Assembly: GCF_014696875.1 (NCBI RefSeq)
Contig: NZ_JACJQV010000125.1
Span: 1 to 64,000, forward strand
From: Microcystis wesenbergii FACHB-1317
GTDB lineage: Bacteria > Cyanobacteriota > Cyanobacteriia > Cyanobacteriales > Microcystaceae
Direction: 5' to 3'
Length of the DNA: 64,000 bases
Shown: positions 51,034-61,597 of the stretch, piece after piece
Position numbering within the stretch: position 1 is the stretch's first letter
Layout of the letters: the number at the start of each line of letters is the position of its first letter
The notes under the pieces: model-generated
What the model was told of the DNA's origin: nothing
Databases searched by the model: none
The model's input: the letters and a program-made list of their open reading frames with translations, nothing else
Position numbers and translations under genes: made by a program

Positions 51034-53082
51034 ATGGCTGAGAATTTCGCCGTAATCGTGCAACTGTGTCAAGTTAGTCCCATCGGTAAACTATTACCGG
51101 GGGCGCTCTATGTTCATCGAGAAGCATTACAGCAACTGGATCCTATCCTCCAGAATTACGAACAACAAGCAAGAATTAATCAGCATTTATCTGAGGCAAC
51201 AATAATTAAATTTAGCACCGATAAACAGAAAATATCCTATCTTTTTTATCCCGATTTTGATCGAGAACCTCACCCAGTTTTAACTAAAAGTTTAGTGGTA
51301 GATATGGGGACATTAATCTTAAGTGAATGGAATTATCAAAATGCTGATAATCCCCCTATTTTACACCGAAAAGAAACTTTTGTTACTAGGGACTATCCTC
51401 TTTATGAAGAATTCGAGCATCTCACAAAAATCGAGAGTGCTTTAGGACTTTTAAATAGTTCTTATCCCATCGGTACTAAACAGGAATGGCAACGGCTTTT
51501 AAGAAAGCATCACCTTGATTTTGCAGGAGATTATTTAGTTTGTAATCTAGAGGGACAAAGGGAAAAATCGATAATAATTGATCGCCATAAAGCCGCTCTT
51601 GTTCGCAAAACCCTTTCTCGTCCGGCAAGATTAGCATTAGCGGCGGGATTATTTCTTCCTGAAACCACTTTTTTTGATTACGGTTGTGGTTATGGAGGTG
51701 ATATAGAACGCATAGCTGAACAGGGTTATCAAAGTGAAGGTTGGGATCCTTATTATCGTCCCGATAGTCCTTTAATTGAATCTGATATTGTTAATTTGGG
51801 CTATGTAATTAATGTTATTGAATCCGCCGAAGAACGGCAGGAAGCTTTATTAAAAGCTTGGCAATTAACCCGTCAAGTTTTAATTGTTTCGGCCCAGATT
51901 CTAATTGATGATAGCGAACGGGGTTTAATGGCTTATGAAGATGGAATTATAACCCGTCGTAATACTTTTCAAAAATACTATCAACAGGAAGAACTAAAAC
52001 AGTATATTGATAGCAGTTTAGGGGTTGATTCTATTCCAATAACTTTGGGAATTTATCTAGTTTTTCGAGAGGAAGAAAAAGCCGAAACTTTTCGTTTATC
52101 CAGATGTCGTTCCCGCACTACCACTCCTAAAATTAAAACCCATCTCAAACGCTTTGAAGATTACGAAGATTTATTAACTCCCCTGATGGAATTTTATACC
52201 CAGCAGGGACGTTTACCCGTTGCGGGAGAATTATTACAAGAGGAAGAAATTAAGGCAGAATTTGGCACTTTTAGACGCGCTTTTCAAGTGATTCTACAAG
52301 TAACAGAAGGGGAAGAATGGGAGATAATTGCCGATAAAAGACGCGCCGATCTTTTACTTTATTTAGCTTTAAGTCAATTTAGCCACTGTCCGAAAGTACG
52401 GGAATTATCCCCCGCTACCCGTGCCGATTTTAAAGGTTTATTTGGCAGTTATCGCAATGCTTGCGCTTTAGCAGAAGAAGTGTTAATAAGTGCGGGAAAT
52501 TTAGCAGCGATCGCTTGTACTTGTGAAAATAGTTCTTTAGGCAAACTTTCCCGTTATTCCCTAACTATTCATATTAGCATTCTGGAAAAATTACCGATGT
52601 TATTACGCTTATATGAAGGTTGTGCTAGTCAAACTATCGGACGGTTAGAAAATGCTAATGTTATTCGTTTATCCTTTCGTCAACCCAAAATTTCCTATCT
52701 CTATTACCCCAATTTTGATACAGAACTTCATCCGATTTTAGCTACTAGCATGGATGTATATTTAGGTTCGGCTGATTTTAGTTTTCGCGATTATCGGGAT
52801 AGTCCTAATCCGCCAATTCTACACGAAAAAGAGCTTTTAGTAACGGCGGATTATCCCAACTATGATAAATTGCTTCGCTTAACTCAATTAGAAAAGGATT
52901 GGGGATTGTTAGAAGATCGAAAAGCGATCGAACGTTTACAGGGTTGGCAAAAATGTTTAGAGGAGCATTGTGCTACAATCAAAGGCTATCAGATTCTGTG
53001 GCGAAAAGATGCCGATCCCTATAAAGTTAGGGTTTTACGCGCTAAAATTAACGCCAGAAGAAATCAAAATAAGTCTTCCTGA
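51034..53082 (+). CDS. DNA phosphorothioation-associated-type putative methyltransferase (orphan)
   Basis: A 682-residue protein. The central domain (about 180-340) has a methyltransferase fold: IDRHKAALVRKTLSRPARLA, then FFDYGCGYGGDIERIAEQGY and GWDPYYRPDSPLIESDIVNL. It matches my memory of the family found beside dnd phosphorothioation genes. An N-terminal region (about 10-150; IGKLLPGALYVHREAL, KQKISYLFYPDFDREPHPVL, NPPILHRKETFVTRDYPLYE) is repeated near the C-terminus (about 510-640; LGKLSRYSLTIHISIL, QPKISYLYYPNFDTELHPIL, NPPILHEKELLVTADYPNYD). No dnd genes are in the window. ATG 51034 is chosen over TTG 51010. Confidence 0.82.
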   Translation: MAENFAVIVQLCQVSPIGKLLPGALYVHREALQQLDPILQNYEQQARINQHLSEATIIKFSTDKQKISYLFYPDFDREPHPVLTKSLVVDMGTLILSEWNYQNADNPPILHRKETFVTRDYPLYEEFEHLTKIESALGLLNSSYPIGTKQEWQRLLRKHHLDFAGDYLVCNLEGQREKSIIIDRHKAALVRKTLSRPARLALAAGLFLPETTFFDYGCGYGGDIERIAEQGYQSEGWDPYYRPDSPLIESDIVNLGYVINVIESAEERQEALLKAWQLTRQVLIVSAQILIDDSERGLMAYEDGIITRRNTFQKYYQQEELKQYIDSSLGVDSIPITLGIYLVFREEEKAETFRLSRCRSRTTTPKIKTHLKRFEDYEDLLTPLMEFYTQQGRLPVAGELLQEEEIKAEFGTFRRAFQVILQVTEGEEWEIIADKRRADLLLYLALSQFSHCPKVRELSPATRADFKGLFGSYRNACALAEEVLISAGNLAAIACTCENSSLGKLSRYSLTIHISILEKLPMLLRLYEGCASQTIGRLENANVIRLSFRQPKISYLYYPNFDTELHPILATSMDVYLGSADFSFRDYRDSPNPPILHEKELLVTADYPNYDKLLRLTQLEKDWGLLEDRKAIERLQGWQKCLEEHCATIKGYQILWRKDADPYKVRVLRAKINARRNQNKSS

Positions 53083-53116
53083 GTAATTAAGTAAGATAGA
53101 TGAGGTAATTAGTTTT

Positions 53117-53746
53117 ATGATGACTACGATTCGGTTACAAGGATTAGAAGGTTTCGAGTTAAAAGCTAGTGATCCCGAACAAAGAATGTTAATTTCTGGG
53201 GTTAATTGGCAACAGTATGAAACCCTCTTAAAACATTTAGAAGATAGTTCCAGTTATCGCATTACTTACCTAGATGGAATGGTAGAAATTATGGCTCCTA
53301 GTCGTCGTCACGAAGTTAGCAAAAAAAACATCGGTAGATTGGTAGAAGTTTATTTAGAATATGCTGAAATTGATTTCTGGGGATTAGGTTCCACCACGTT
53401 GCGAAAACAGGAAAAGGAAGCGGGAAAAGAACCAGATGAATGTTTTTGTTTATTTACAGAAAAAGAGTTTCCTGATTTGGCGATCGAAATAATCTTAACC
53501 AGTGGCAGCCTGAAAGTTTTAGAAGTTTATCAAAGATTGGGAACTCAAGAGGTTTGGTTTTGGCAAGATAATCAGTTAAAAATTTATTCTTTGCAAGAGA
53601 ATGGCGAATATATTTTAATCCCTAAAAGTGCTTTATTACCGGATTTAAATTTAGAATTATTAGCCGAATACGTCAACCATCCTAATCCCCGTCTTGCTGT
53701 CAAAGAATTTCGCTTGCGTTTAACAGAAAATTCCCAGTTATCATAA
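53117..53746 (+). CDS. Uma2-family putative endonuclease (DUF820)
   Basis: A 209-residue member of the Uma2 family, very numerous in cyanobacteria, with a PD-(D/E)XK-like fold. Motifs: YRITYLDGMVEIMAPSRRHE, then FWGLGSTTLRKQ, PDECF, and FPDLAIEIILTSGSLKVLEV followed by GTQEVWFW. The family is often linked with mobile DNA, and its biological role is unsettled. It lies 34 bases after the methyltransferase-like gene on the same strand. Confidence 0.88.
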   Translation: MMTTIRLQGLEGFELKASDPEQRMLISGVNWQQYETLLKHLEDSSSYRITYLDGMVEIMAPSRRHEVSKKNIGRLVEVYLEYAEIDFWGLGSTTLRKQEKEAGKEPDECFCLFTEKEFPDLAIEIILTSGSLKVLEVYQRLGTQEVWFWQDNQLKIYSLQENGEYILIPKSALLPDLNLELLAEYVNHPNPRLAVKEFRLRLTENSQLS

Positions 53747-53759
53747 CTATTATCTTTCC

Positions 53760-55073
53760 ATGAGTTCTCAAGTAAAATTTAACCTATCTATCCTAGGGAT
53801 ATTTGTATTTTCCCTAGGAATAAGATTCTGGAATCTCAGTCAGTTTAATACTCTTGTTTTCGATGAAGTTTACTATGCTAAATACGGCAATGAATATCTA
53901 ATCGGTAAAGAATTTTTCCAGTCTCACCCACCGTTAAGTCAATATTTAATTGCTATTAGTATCTGGATTGGTTCCCATTTTCCTGCCGCTGCTGAAACCA
54001 TTAATAATTTAACGGGTTCCCTGCGCTCAACTTTTAGTTATCGCTGGTTAAATGCTTTCACTGGTTCTTTTATTCCCCTAATTATTGGGGGAATTGCTTA
54101 TCAATTAACCCAGAGAAAAACTGTATTTTTAATCACAACTTTCCTCGCTAGTTTAGACGGATTATTTCTGGTGGAATCCCGTTATGCTCTCAATAATATT
54201 TACTTAATTTTATTCGGTTTGTCTGGACAATTATTTTTTTTATTAGCACTCCAGAAAAATTACCAACTCAATTGGCTATTATTATCGGGAGTTTCTTTCG
54301 GTTTAGCGGCAAATATTAAATGGAATGGCTTAGGATTTTTACTGGGAATATTTATTTTTATCGGTGTTGCTTGGTTAATAAAATTATTTAATCAAGAGCA
54401 GTCAAAAGATCATCTTTGGACAAAGGTAACTAACCTGAGATTAGAGGAGATTTTTATCGCATTAATTGTCTTTCCCCTAATTACCTATAGTCTGCTGTGG
54501 ATACCGCATCTTCTCGTCAACCATCAATATAATTTTTGGCAAGTACATCAAGAAATTTGGTCATTTCATCAGAGAATCAAGGGTAATCAAGCTGATGTCC
54601 ATCCCTATTGTTCTCCCTGGTATAGTTGGTTAGTAATGGGGCGACCTGTGGCTTATTATTTTAAGAGAGTAGGTGATAAAATTTATGATGTTCACGCGAT
54701 GGGAAATCCGTTTTTGTGGTGGTTTTCTACGATAGCAATTTTAGTGGTTTTTAGTCGATTATTTAACCGAAAAGAGCGAGTAATTTCTGCCTATCTTATC
54801 TGTAACTATATTGCTAATCTGCTGCCCTGGTTAAAAATTAGTCGCTGTACCTTTCTCTATCATTATATGGCTGCCTATAGCTTCACTTGGATTGCTCTAG
54901 CTTGGCTCTTAGCCGATGGTTTAAAAAGTTCCAGTCCTATTTATAAAAATGGCTCGCGCTCGCTGATAATTTTGATAATTTTTGCTTTTATCCATTGGCT
55001 ACCAATATATTTAGGCATTCCCCTGTCAGTGCGGGATTATTATCTAAGAATGATTTTTCCCAATTGGATTTAG
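53760..55073 (+). CDS. PMT-type mannosyltransferase-like membrane protein
   Basis: A 437-residue polytopic GT-C glycosyltransferase of the protein O-mannosyltransferase (PMT) family. The first luminal loop has the catalytic Asp-Glu: NTLVFDEVYYAKYGNEYLIG. Later come FFQSHPPLSQYLIAISIWIG and SYRWLNAFTGSFIPLIIGGI. About nine or ten membrane helices are present, and HCxPWY-like PYCSPWYSWLVMGRPVAYYF fits the family. The donor would be a polyprenyl-phosphate sugar. It starts 13 bases after the Uma2 gene. Confidence 0.87.
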   Translation: MSSQVKFNLSILGIFVFSLGIRFWNLSQFNTLVFDEVYYAKYGNEYLIGKEFFQSHPPLSQYLIAISIWIGSHFPAAAETINNLTGSLRSTFSYRWLNAFTGSFIPLIIGGIAYQLTQRKTVFLITTFLASLDGLFLVESRYALNNIYLILFGLSGQLFFLLALQKNYQLNWLLLSGVSFGLAANIKWNGLGFLLGIFIFIGVAWLIKLFNQEQSKDHLWTKVTNLRLEEIFIALIVFPLITYSLLWIPHLLVNHQYNFWQVHQEIWSFHQRIKGNQADVHPYCSPWYSWLVMGRPVAYYFKRVGDKIYDVHAMGNPFLWWFSTIAILVVFSRLFNRKERVISAYLICNYIANLLPWLKISRCTFLYHYMAAYSFTWIALAWLLADGLKSSSPIYKNGSRSLIILIIFAFIHWLPIYLGIPLSVRDYYLRMIFPNWI

Positions 55074-55134
55074 GATGAAATTAGCACCAAAAACTGATAC
55101 AATGAAATCATGATAAAAAGCGATCGCAGGAGTT

Positions 55135-56145
55135 ATGGGTAAACAAAGAATCTTATCTGGTGTGCAACCAACCGGCAATTTACATTTAGGCAATTATCTC
55201 GGTGCGATCCGCAATTGGGTGGAGGGACAAAAAGACTACGATAATTTCTTTTGTGTGGTCGATTTACACGCGATCACCGTTCCCCATAATCCCGCCACTC
55301 TTGCGGAGGATACTTTAGCAATTGCCGCTCTATATTTAGCCTGCGGAATTGATTTAGAATATGCGACGATCTTTGTCCAATCCCACGTTAAAGCTCATAC
55401 AGAATTAACTTGGTTATTGAATTGTATCACCCCTTTAAATTGGTTAACTGATATGATTCAATTTAAAGAAAAAGCGATTAAACAGGGGGAAAATGTTGGC
55501 ACAGGTTTACTCGATTATCCCGTACTGATGGCTGCTGATATCCTACTCTACGATGCCGATAAAGTACCCGTGGGAGAAGATCAAAAACAACATTTAGAAT
55601 TAACCCGCGATATAGCTGTTAGAATTAATCATCTTTTTGGGCAACCGAAACAACCAATTTTAAAACTTCCCGATCCGATGATCCGCAAGGAAGGAGCGCG
55701 GGTGATGAGTTTAACCGATGGCCGGAATAAAATGTCTAAATCCGATCCTTCCGAGATGAGTCGGATTAATATTCTCGATAGTCCCGATGTCATTGCCAAG
55801 AAAATTAAACGCTGTAAAACCGATCTAGTTAAGGGTTTAACTTTCGATGATCCAGAACGTCCTGAATGCCATAATTTATTAACTCTCTATAGCATTTTAT
55901 CGGGAAAAAGTCAAGAGGTGGTCGCGGGAGAATGTGCCGATTTAGGTTGGGGACAATTTAAACCGATGTTAACAGAAGTCACCATAGAATCTCTGCAACC
56001 TATTCAGGAAAAATACGCCCAAATTAGAGAGGATAAAGATTATTTAGCCACAGTTTTGCGGCAAGGTCGTCTCAAAGCAGAAGCGGTAGCGAATCAAACT
56101 CTCGATCGAGTCAAAAATGCCATGGGTTATTTACCACCATTTTAG
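55135..56145 (+). CDS. trpS: Tryptophanyl-tRNA synthetase
   Basis: A 336-residue class I aminoacyl-tRNA synthetase that charges tRNA-Trp. The HIGH-type motif is PTGNLHLGNYLGAIRNW and the KMSKS loop is KMSKSDPSEMSRIN. YPVLMAADILLYDADKVPVG and DQKQHLELTRDIA are the substrate pocket motifs of the bacterial enzyme. Length is standard. It begins 62 bases after the PMT gene; an AGGAG is found just ahead of the ATG. Confidence 0.97.
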   Translation: MGKQRILSGVQPTGNLHLGNYLGAIRNWVEGQKDYDNFFCVVDLHAITVPHNPATLAEDTLAIAALYLACGIDLEYATIFVQSHVKAHTELTWLLNCITPLNWLTDMIQFKEKAIKQGENVGTGLLDYPVLMAADILLYDADKVPVGEDQKQHLELTRDIAVRINHLFGQPKQPILKLPDPMIRKEGARVMSLTDGRNKMSKSDPSEMSRINILDSPDVIAKKIKRCKTDLVKGLTFDDPERPECHNLLTLYSILSGKSQEVVAGECADLGWGQFKPMLTEVTIESLQPIQEKYAQIREDKDYLATVLRQGRLKAEAVANQTLDRVKNAMGYLPPF

Positions 56146-56381
56146 GGATAATTTTCGGGTGCATCTCATAATTATTAATCTACTCAGTTGAGATTTTTTA
56201 AGGAAAACTCGCTGCTTTATCAGTCAATCTTTAACTCTTGGTGGGGTTCTACCTCCCCCATCCAGGGTAAGGGAAGGAGAATGATTACAAAAGTTATTAA
56301 ATTAAGCGCAACTCCAGTGATATTTTGGTAAAATAAGGACATAATTGAAACTATCAAAACACTTACCTGTCCTTTGAGATT

Positions 56382-57425
56382 ATGGTTGTAGAGTCCCAGC
56401 GAAAACAAAAAAAACTATCGGAAGATGAGTCTCGTCCAATTGCCAATAAGGAACAAAACTCTTATCTAGCAGAGGGAATTGTTGATCATCAATCAACTCA
56501 GATTGCCCCTTCCTCCTTACTACAGCCATTTTCTCCAGAGTTAGAAAAAGATAGAGCCAACAAATTTAATTTTCTTAAAGAAATTCTGATTAGTCATCTT
56601 GGTCAACCTTTTTACTCAGACAACGGCTTTATTCTTTATCAAGGAGATGCCACAGACTTTTTGTCTAAACTATCTCATAGTGACATAAAAATTGACCTCA
56701 CTGTTACATCACCACCTTATAATATTGGCAAAGAATATGAACGAGTTCTTTCAATCAATGACTATGTTGATTGGTGTGCTAATTGGCTGCGGCAAATTTA
56801 TCAGATTACTCAAGATAACGGTGCTTTGTGGCTAAATGTTGGTTATTTAGAAGTACCAGAAAAGGGATTATGTGTTCCGATTCCCTATCTTCTTTGGGAT
56901 AAGTCTCCCTTTTATCTTTTACAAGAAATTGTCTGGAAATATGGGGCAGGTGTTTCTACAAAAAATCGTCTTAGTCCTCGCAATGAAAAATGGCTTTTTT
57001 ATCTAAAAAATTGCCAAGAATATACTTTTAACTTAGATAATATTCGTGACCCTAACGTTAAGTATCCCAATCAAAAGAAAAATGGTAAATATCGTTGTAA
57101 TCCCCTCGGTAAAAATCCTTCTGATGTGTGGGAAGTTCCTAAAGTCACTACAGGAGAAAAGCGCAGTTCTAAGGAAAGAACCGGACATCCTGCACAATTT
57201 CCTTTAGCAATTGTCGAGAGAATTATACAAGCTTCATCTAATCCCGTAGAAATAATTCTTGATCCCTTTGCTGGTTCTTGTTCCACGGGAATAGCAGCCT
57301 TGGGATTAGGAAGAATTTTTGTGGGTTTTGAAATTCGACAAGACTATTGCGAGATAGCTGCAGAGAGATTCAAAAGATTTAAAAAAGAAAGAAGCAATAC
57401 TTATATTCAAGGATCATTATCCTAG
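56382..57425 (+). CDS. Orphan beta-class DNA methyltransferase (N4-cytosine type)
   Basis: A 347-residue methyltransferase with motif IV first (DLTVTSPPYNIGKEYERV, residues about 106-121) and motif I last (ILDPFAGSCSTGIAALGLGR). That order defines the beta class; SPPY rather than DPPY favours N4-cytosine. Motif I has Cys in place of the usual second glycine (FAGSC instead of FAGSG). A specificity region lies between (NVGYLEVPEKGLCVP through DVWEVPKV). The N-terminal 65 residues are hydrophilic and probably disordered. No full restriction endonuclease is adjacent, only a short broken ORF. Confidence 0.87.
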   Translation: MVVESQRKQKKLSEDESRPIANKEQNSYLAEGIVDHQSTQIAPSSLLQPFSPELEKDRANKFNFLKEILISHLGQPFYSDNGFILYQGDATDFLSKLSHSDIKIDLTVTSPPYNIGKEYERVLSINDYVDWCANWLRQIYQITQDNGALWLNVGYLEVPEKGLCVPIPYLLWDKSPFYLLQEIVWKYGAGVSTKNRLSPRNEKWLFYLKNCQEYTFNLDNIRDPNVKYPNQKKNGKYRCNPLGKNPSDVWEVPKVTTGEKRSSKERTGHPAQFPLAIVERIIQASSNPVEIILDPFAGSCSTGIAALGLGRIFVGFEIRQDYCEIAAERFKRFKKERSNTYIQGSLS

Positions 57426-57440
57426 ATTTTTCGATACAAA

Positions 57441-57543
57441 GTGAGGAAAAAAAAACCTGCCCCTAATGCCGATGTTAACCAGAAAAGGGACAGATTGGCT
57501 CAATTGCATGAGATTATTTTCAAGGGCCAGACGGCATCAGGAA
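57441..57543 (+). pseudogene. Truncated ORF after the methyltransferase
   Basis: Starts at GTG 57441, 15 bases after the methyltransferase stop, and reads RKKKPAPNADVNQKRDRLAQ then LHEIIFKGQTASGI. It then runs into the antisense of the groEL GGM repeats, where it gives a meaningless Cys/His/Pro sequence. The first 35 residues look like a natural protein start. I suspect it was the cognate restriction enzyme or another partner, cut off by a deletion next to groEL (inference). Confidence 0.45.
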
Positions 57544-59253
<1,710 letters not shown>

Positions 59254-59280
59254 TTAGCACTCTTAGGGCTTGAGTGCTAA
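59254..59280. promoter_or_regulatory. CIRCE operator for HrcA
   Basis: TTAGCACTC, nine bases, then GAGTGCTAA: a perfect CIRCE inverted repeat, the binding site of the heat-shock repressor HrcA. It is located just ahead of groL, so heat induction by release of HrcA is expected. Confidence 0.96.
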
Positions 59281-59750
59281 TCCAGGTGTGCGGTCATTGA
59301 GGAGATCAGGGTGTTATCTCCCCACGGCAGACTGAATTGAGTTAAAAAACCCACATTCCGCACCCTCAACTGTCACATTGAAAATTTTATCTAAATCGTC
59401 AAAACGATTGCCGGCTCTGAATTACAGGCTAATTTGTTTGCCCAGCAGATGCACAATTGGTGCTAAAAATCTGATAGCTCTGATACCAAATTATTGAGAT
59501 AAACTCTCATTAAGCTGGCGATCGCTGACTAGAGTGTGACACTTCATGATTCTTAGTAATCGCTAAAAGTCTTACTATACAAGGGCTAGAGCAACTTTTG
59601 ATTTCAACGACTAGGGTGCGGAATGTGGGAAAAAAATAAAAATTTATCAAGATTTATGAATAATTGCAGAAAATCAATGATAACTATTGTAGCATCGGGG
59701 AGATAATCGAATTTTAGCCCATTTTCGCCTTTTTTTAGGAGAAGACAATC
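59281..59750. other. Intergenic region, groL to the 598-residue gene
   Basis: Occupied mainly by the family C element. The remaining sequence is AT-rich leader DNA for the plus-strand gene, with TAGGAGAAGACAATC as a good ribosome binding site ahead of 59751. Confidence 0.6.
59350..59629. repeat. MITE-like element, family C, 280 bp
   Basis: A 17-bp perfect terminal inverted repeat: CCCACATTCCGCACCCT (59350-59366) and AGGGTGCGGAATGTGGG (59613-59629). The flanks are runs of A on both sides, so any target duplication is masked. No ORF inside. It lies between the CIRCE site and the 598-residue gene. I saw no other copy in the window. Confidence 0.8.
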
Positions 59751-61547
59751 ATGATTAATCTTAATCCTGCTATCGAACAAAAAATTAATGAATTTATTCT
59801 GAAAGTTAAATTAGCTCACCAAAAAGAAGCCACAGATATCATTCAAGAAACGAAGAATTTAAAAGATGAACTTATTCAAAAACTAGGTGGATTAACTTTT
59901 TCAGACCCTTTACCTAGCAGAGAAGAATTAGAAAAACAAATAATAGCTCATATAGATCAGCTTGTGGAGACAATCAACCTTTTATCTACGGGTAAAAGTT
60001 CAGAAACTCCTCTTGATACTTTCAGCCAAGAAACTGATAGTTTAGTTGCAACAATTACGACTCTATTCGATGCTAATGCTAACGATGCAAACTTGCCAAA
60101 ACTTAAGGAAAAGATAACTGCTTGGCAAACAAAAGTTAAAGATACTTTGGTTAAATTTTCCACCACTGTGGAATTACAACAGAAAAATGAGTCTTTGATT
60201 GCTGAACTGAAGGATAACTTAGACAAATATAGTTCAATTCCTGAAGTAGATGAACCCTTTGAAGAGTTAGTCAAGGAATTTAAAGATAATTTTGCACAAC
60301 TACAAGTACAAGAAGAAAGTGTTTTATTTCAAACTTTAGACGATTTAATCAATGAAATTAAAGCTAGAGATGAGGGAATCAAACTAAATAAAAGAATTGA
60401 TATTTTGCTGGAAAAAACCCAAGAACAAGTAGCGGGATTCACTCAAGAATTAGACCGGGAAGTACAGGGAGAATTAGCCAAATTAATTAAAATACTAGGG
60501 ATAGCGCAGGTAGAACTCATGAACATTTCAAAACCTTGTGATATCATGCAAGTAAAGTCGGTGGTAGATGCCGGGGAAATTGCGATTAAATCTTTAACAG
60601 GTCAACCTAATATTATTTTGGCACAAAAATTACGCTATGCCGCCAGAACGGGATTAAGAAAAATCCCAAAAGGTTCTAAGGTTAGTAGTTTAGCAAACTT
60701 CAAAGATGAGCTTTTCCATTTTTTCAAAATACCTACAAAAGTTTTAATTGGATTATTGTTAGCTGTCCCTTTAAATTTGTGGATTATTAAACACCCTTCA
60801 GTGAATGAATTACTTTCCTCTTTACCTCCAATTACAATTAATAAACAAGAAACTGCTTCCAAACCTAGCCAACAACAAACTGCTTCCGGAAATACTTCAT
60901 TGCCAAGCACAAGTAAAGAGGCAATAAATTTTATAATTTTGATATGGATGACAGGCACTTTAGGGGGAGGAGTTAGTCTTCTAACTCGTTTGCAAGATTT
61001 TGATAATCCCAAAAATCAAAAATATGACGATGACCTCTTGCCATTGTTAATTGGTTTAACCAAACCCATTTTAGGGGGAAGTTTCGCTTTCTTTATTCTG
61101 CTAATTCTTAACTCTAACATTTTTCCCATAGATATTCGGCGTAGCACTGAAGATAATGGGAATGACACCTATTTATATGGACTTTTGGCAATGGCTTTTG
61201 TGGCTGGATTTAGCGAACGTCTTATTCCCGATTTAATTAGTCAAGTAGAGAAAAAAGTAATTGTAGAGGCTAGTTCTACTGGACAGGGACTACCTCCAGC
61301 GATTTTGATCGCTCCGCCTAGCCAAAATTTAGCATTAAATAAAATCCAGGAATTTAGCATTAACCCCGTTGGTAAATACACCATCACAATCTCACCGCCA
61401 GACAGCGGTAAAATTGATAAAAATACCACTGATGCCAAATTTACCTACACTGCACCTGCACAAGGAAATGCTGGGGATACAATTACTATTACTGCCACTT
61501 CTGATTCCGGACAAACTGCCAAGGCTACTATCACTTTAACTGCATAA
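59751..61547 (+). CDS. Large coiled-coil membrane protein with C-terminal Ig-like domain
   Basis: A 598-residue protein I do not recognise. Residues 1-320 are long helices or coiled coil (AEQKINEFILKVKL-like start, then KIDILLEKTQEQVAGF). About four membrane helices follow (about 325-345 KVLIGLLLAVPLNLWII, about 395-415, about 435-455 LGGSFAFFILLILNSNIF, about 480-495). The C-terminal about 75 residues (INPVGKYTITISPPDSGKID, then GDTITITATSDSGQTAKATI) look like a bacterial Ig-like beta domain. GC content and codon use are similar to the neighbours. It might connect a cytoplasmic coiled coil to an extracytoplasmic domain. Confidence 0.65.
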   Translation: MINLNPAIEQKINEFILKVKLAHQKEATDIIQETKNLKDELIQKLGGLTFSDPLPSREELEKQIIAHIDQLVETINLLSTGKSSETPLDTFSQETDSLVATITTLFDANANDANLPKLKEKITAWQTKVKDTLVKFSTTVELQQKNESLIAELKDNLDKYSSIPEVDEPFEELVKEFKDNFAQLQVQEESVLFQTLDDLINEIKARDEGIKLNKRIDILLEKTQEQVAGFTQELDREVQGELAKLIKILGIAQVELMNISKPCDIMQVKSVVDAGEIAIKSLTGQPNIILAQKLRYAARTGLRKIPKGSKVSSLANFKDELFHFFKIPTKVLIGLLLAVPLNLWIIKHPSVNELLSSLPPITINKQETASKPSQQQTASGNTSLPSTSKEAINFIILIWMTGTLGGGVSLLTRLQDFDNPKNQKYDDDLLPLLIGLTKPILGGSFAFFILLILNSNIFPIDIRRSTEDNGNDTYLYGLLAMAFVAGFSERLIPDLISQVEKKVIVEASSTGQGLPPAILIAPPSQNLALNKIQEFSINPVGKYTITISPPDSGKIDKNTTDAKFTYTAPAQGNAGDTITITATSDSGQTAKATITLTA

Positions 61548-61597
61548 AAAAAGACCGAGAGAGCCTTCTAGTTTGACAAAAAAAGTATAACTCCCAT

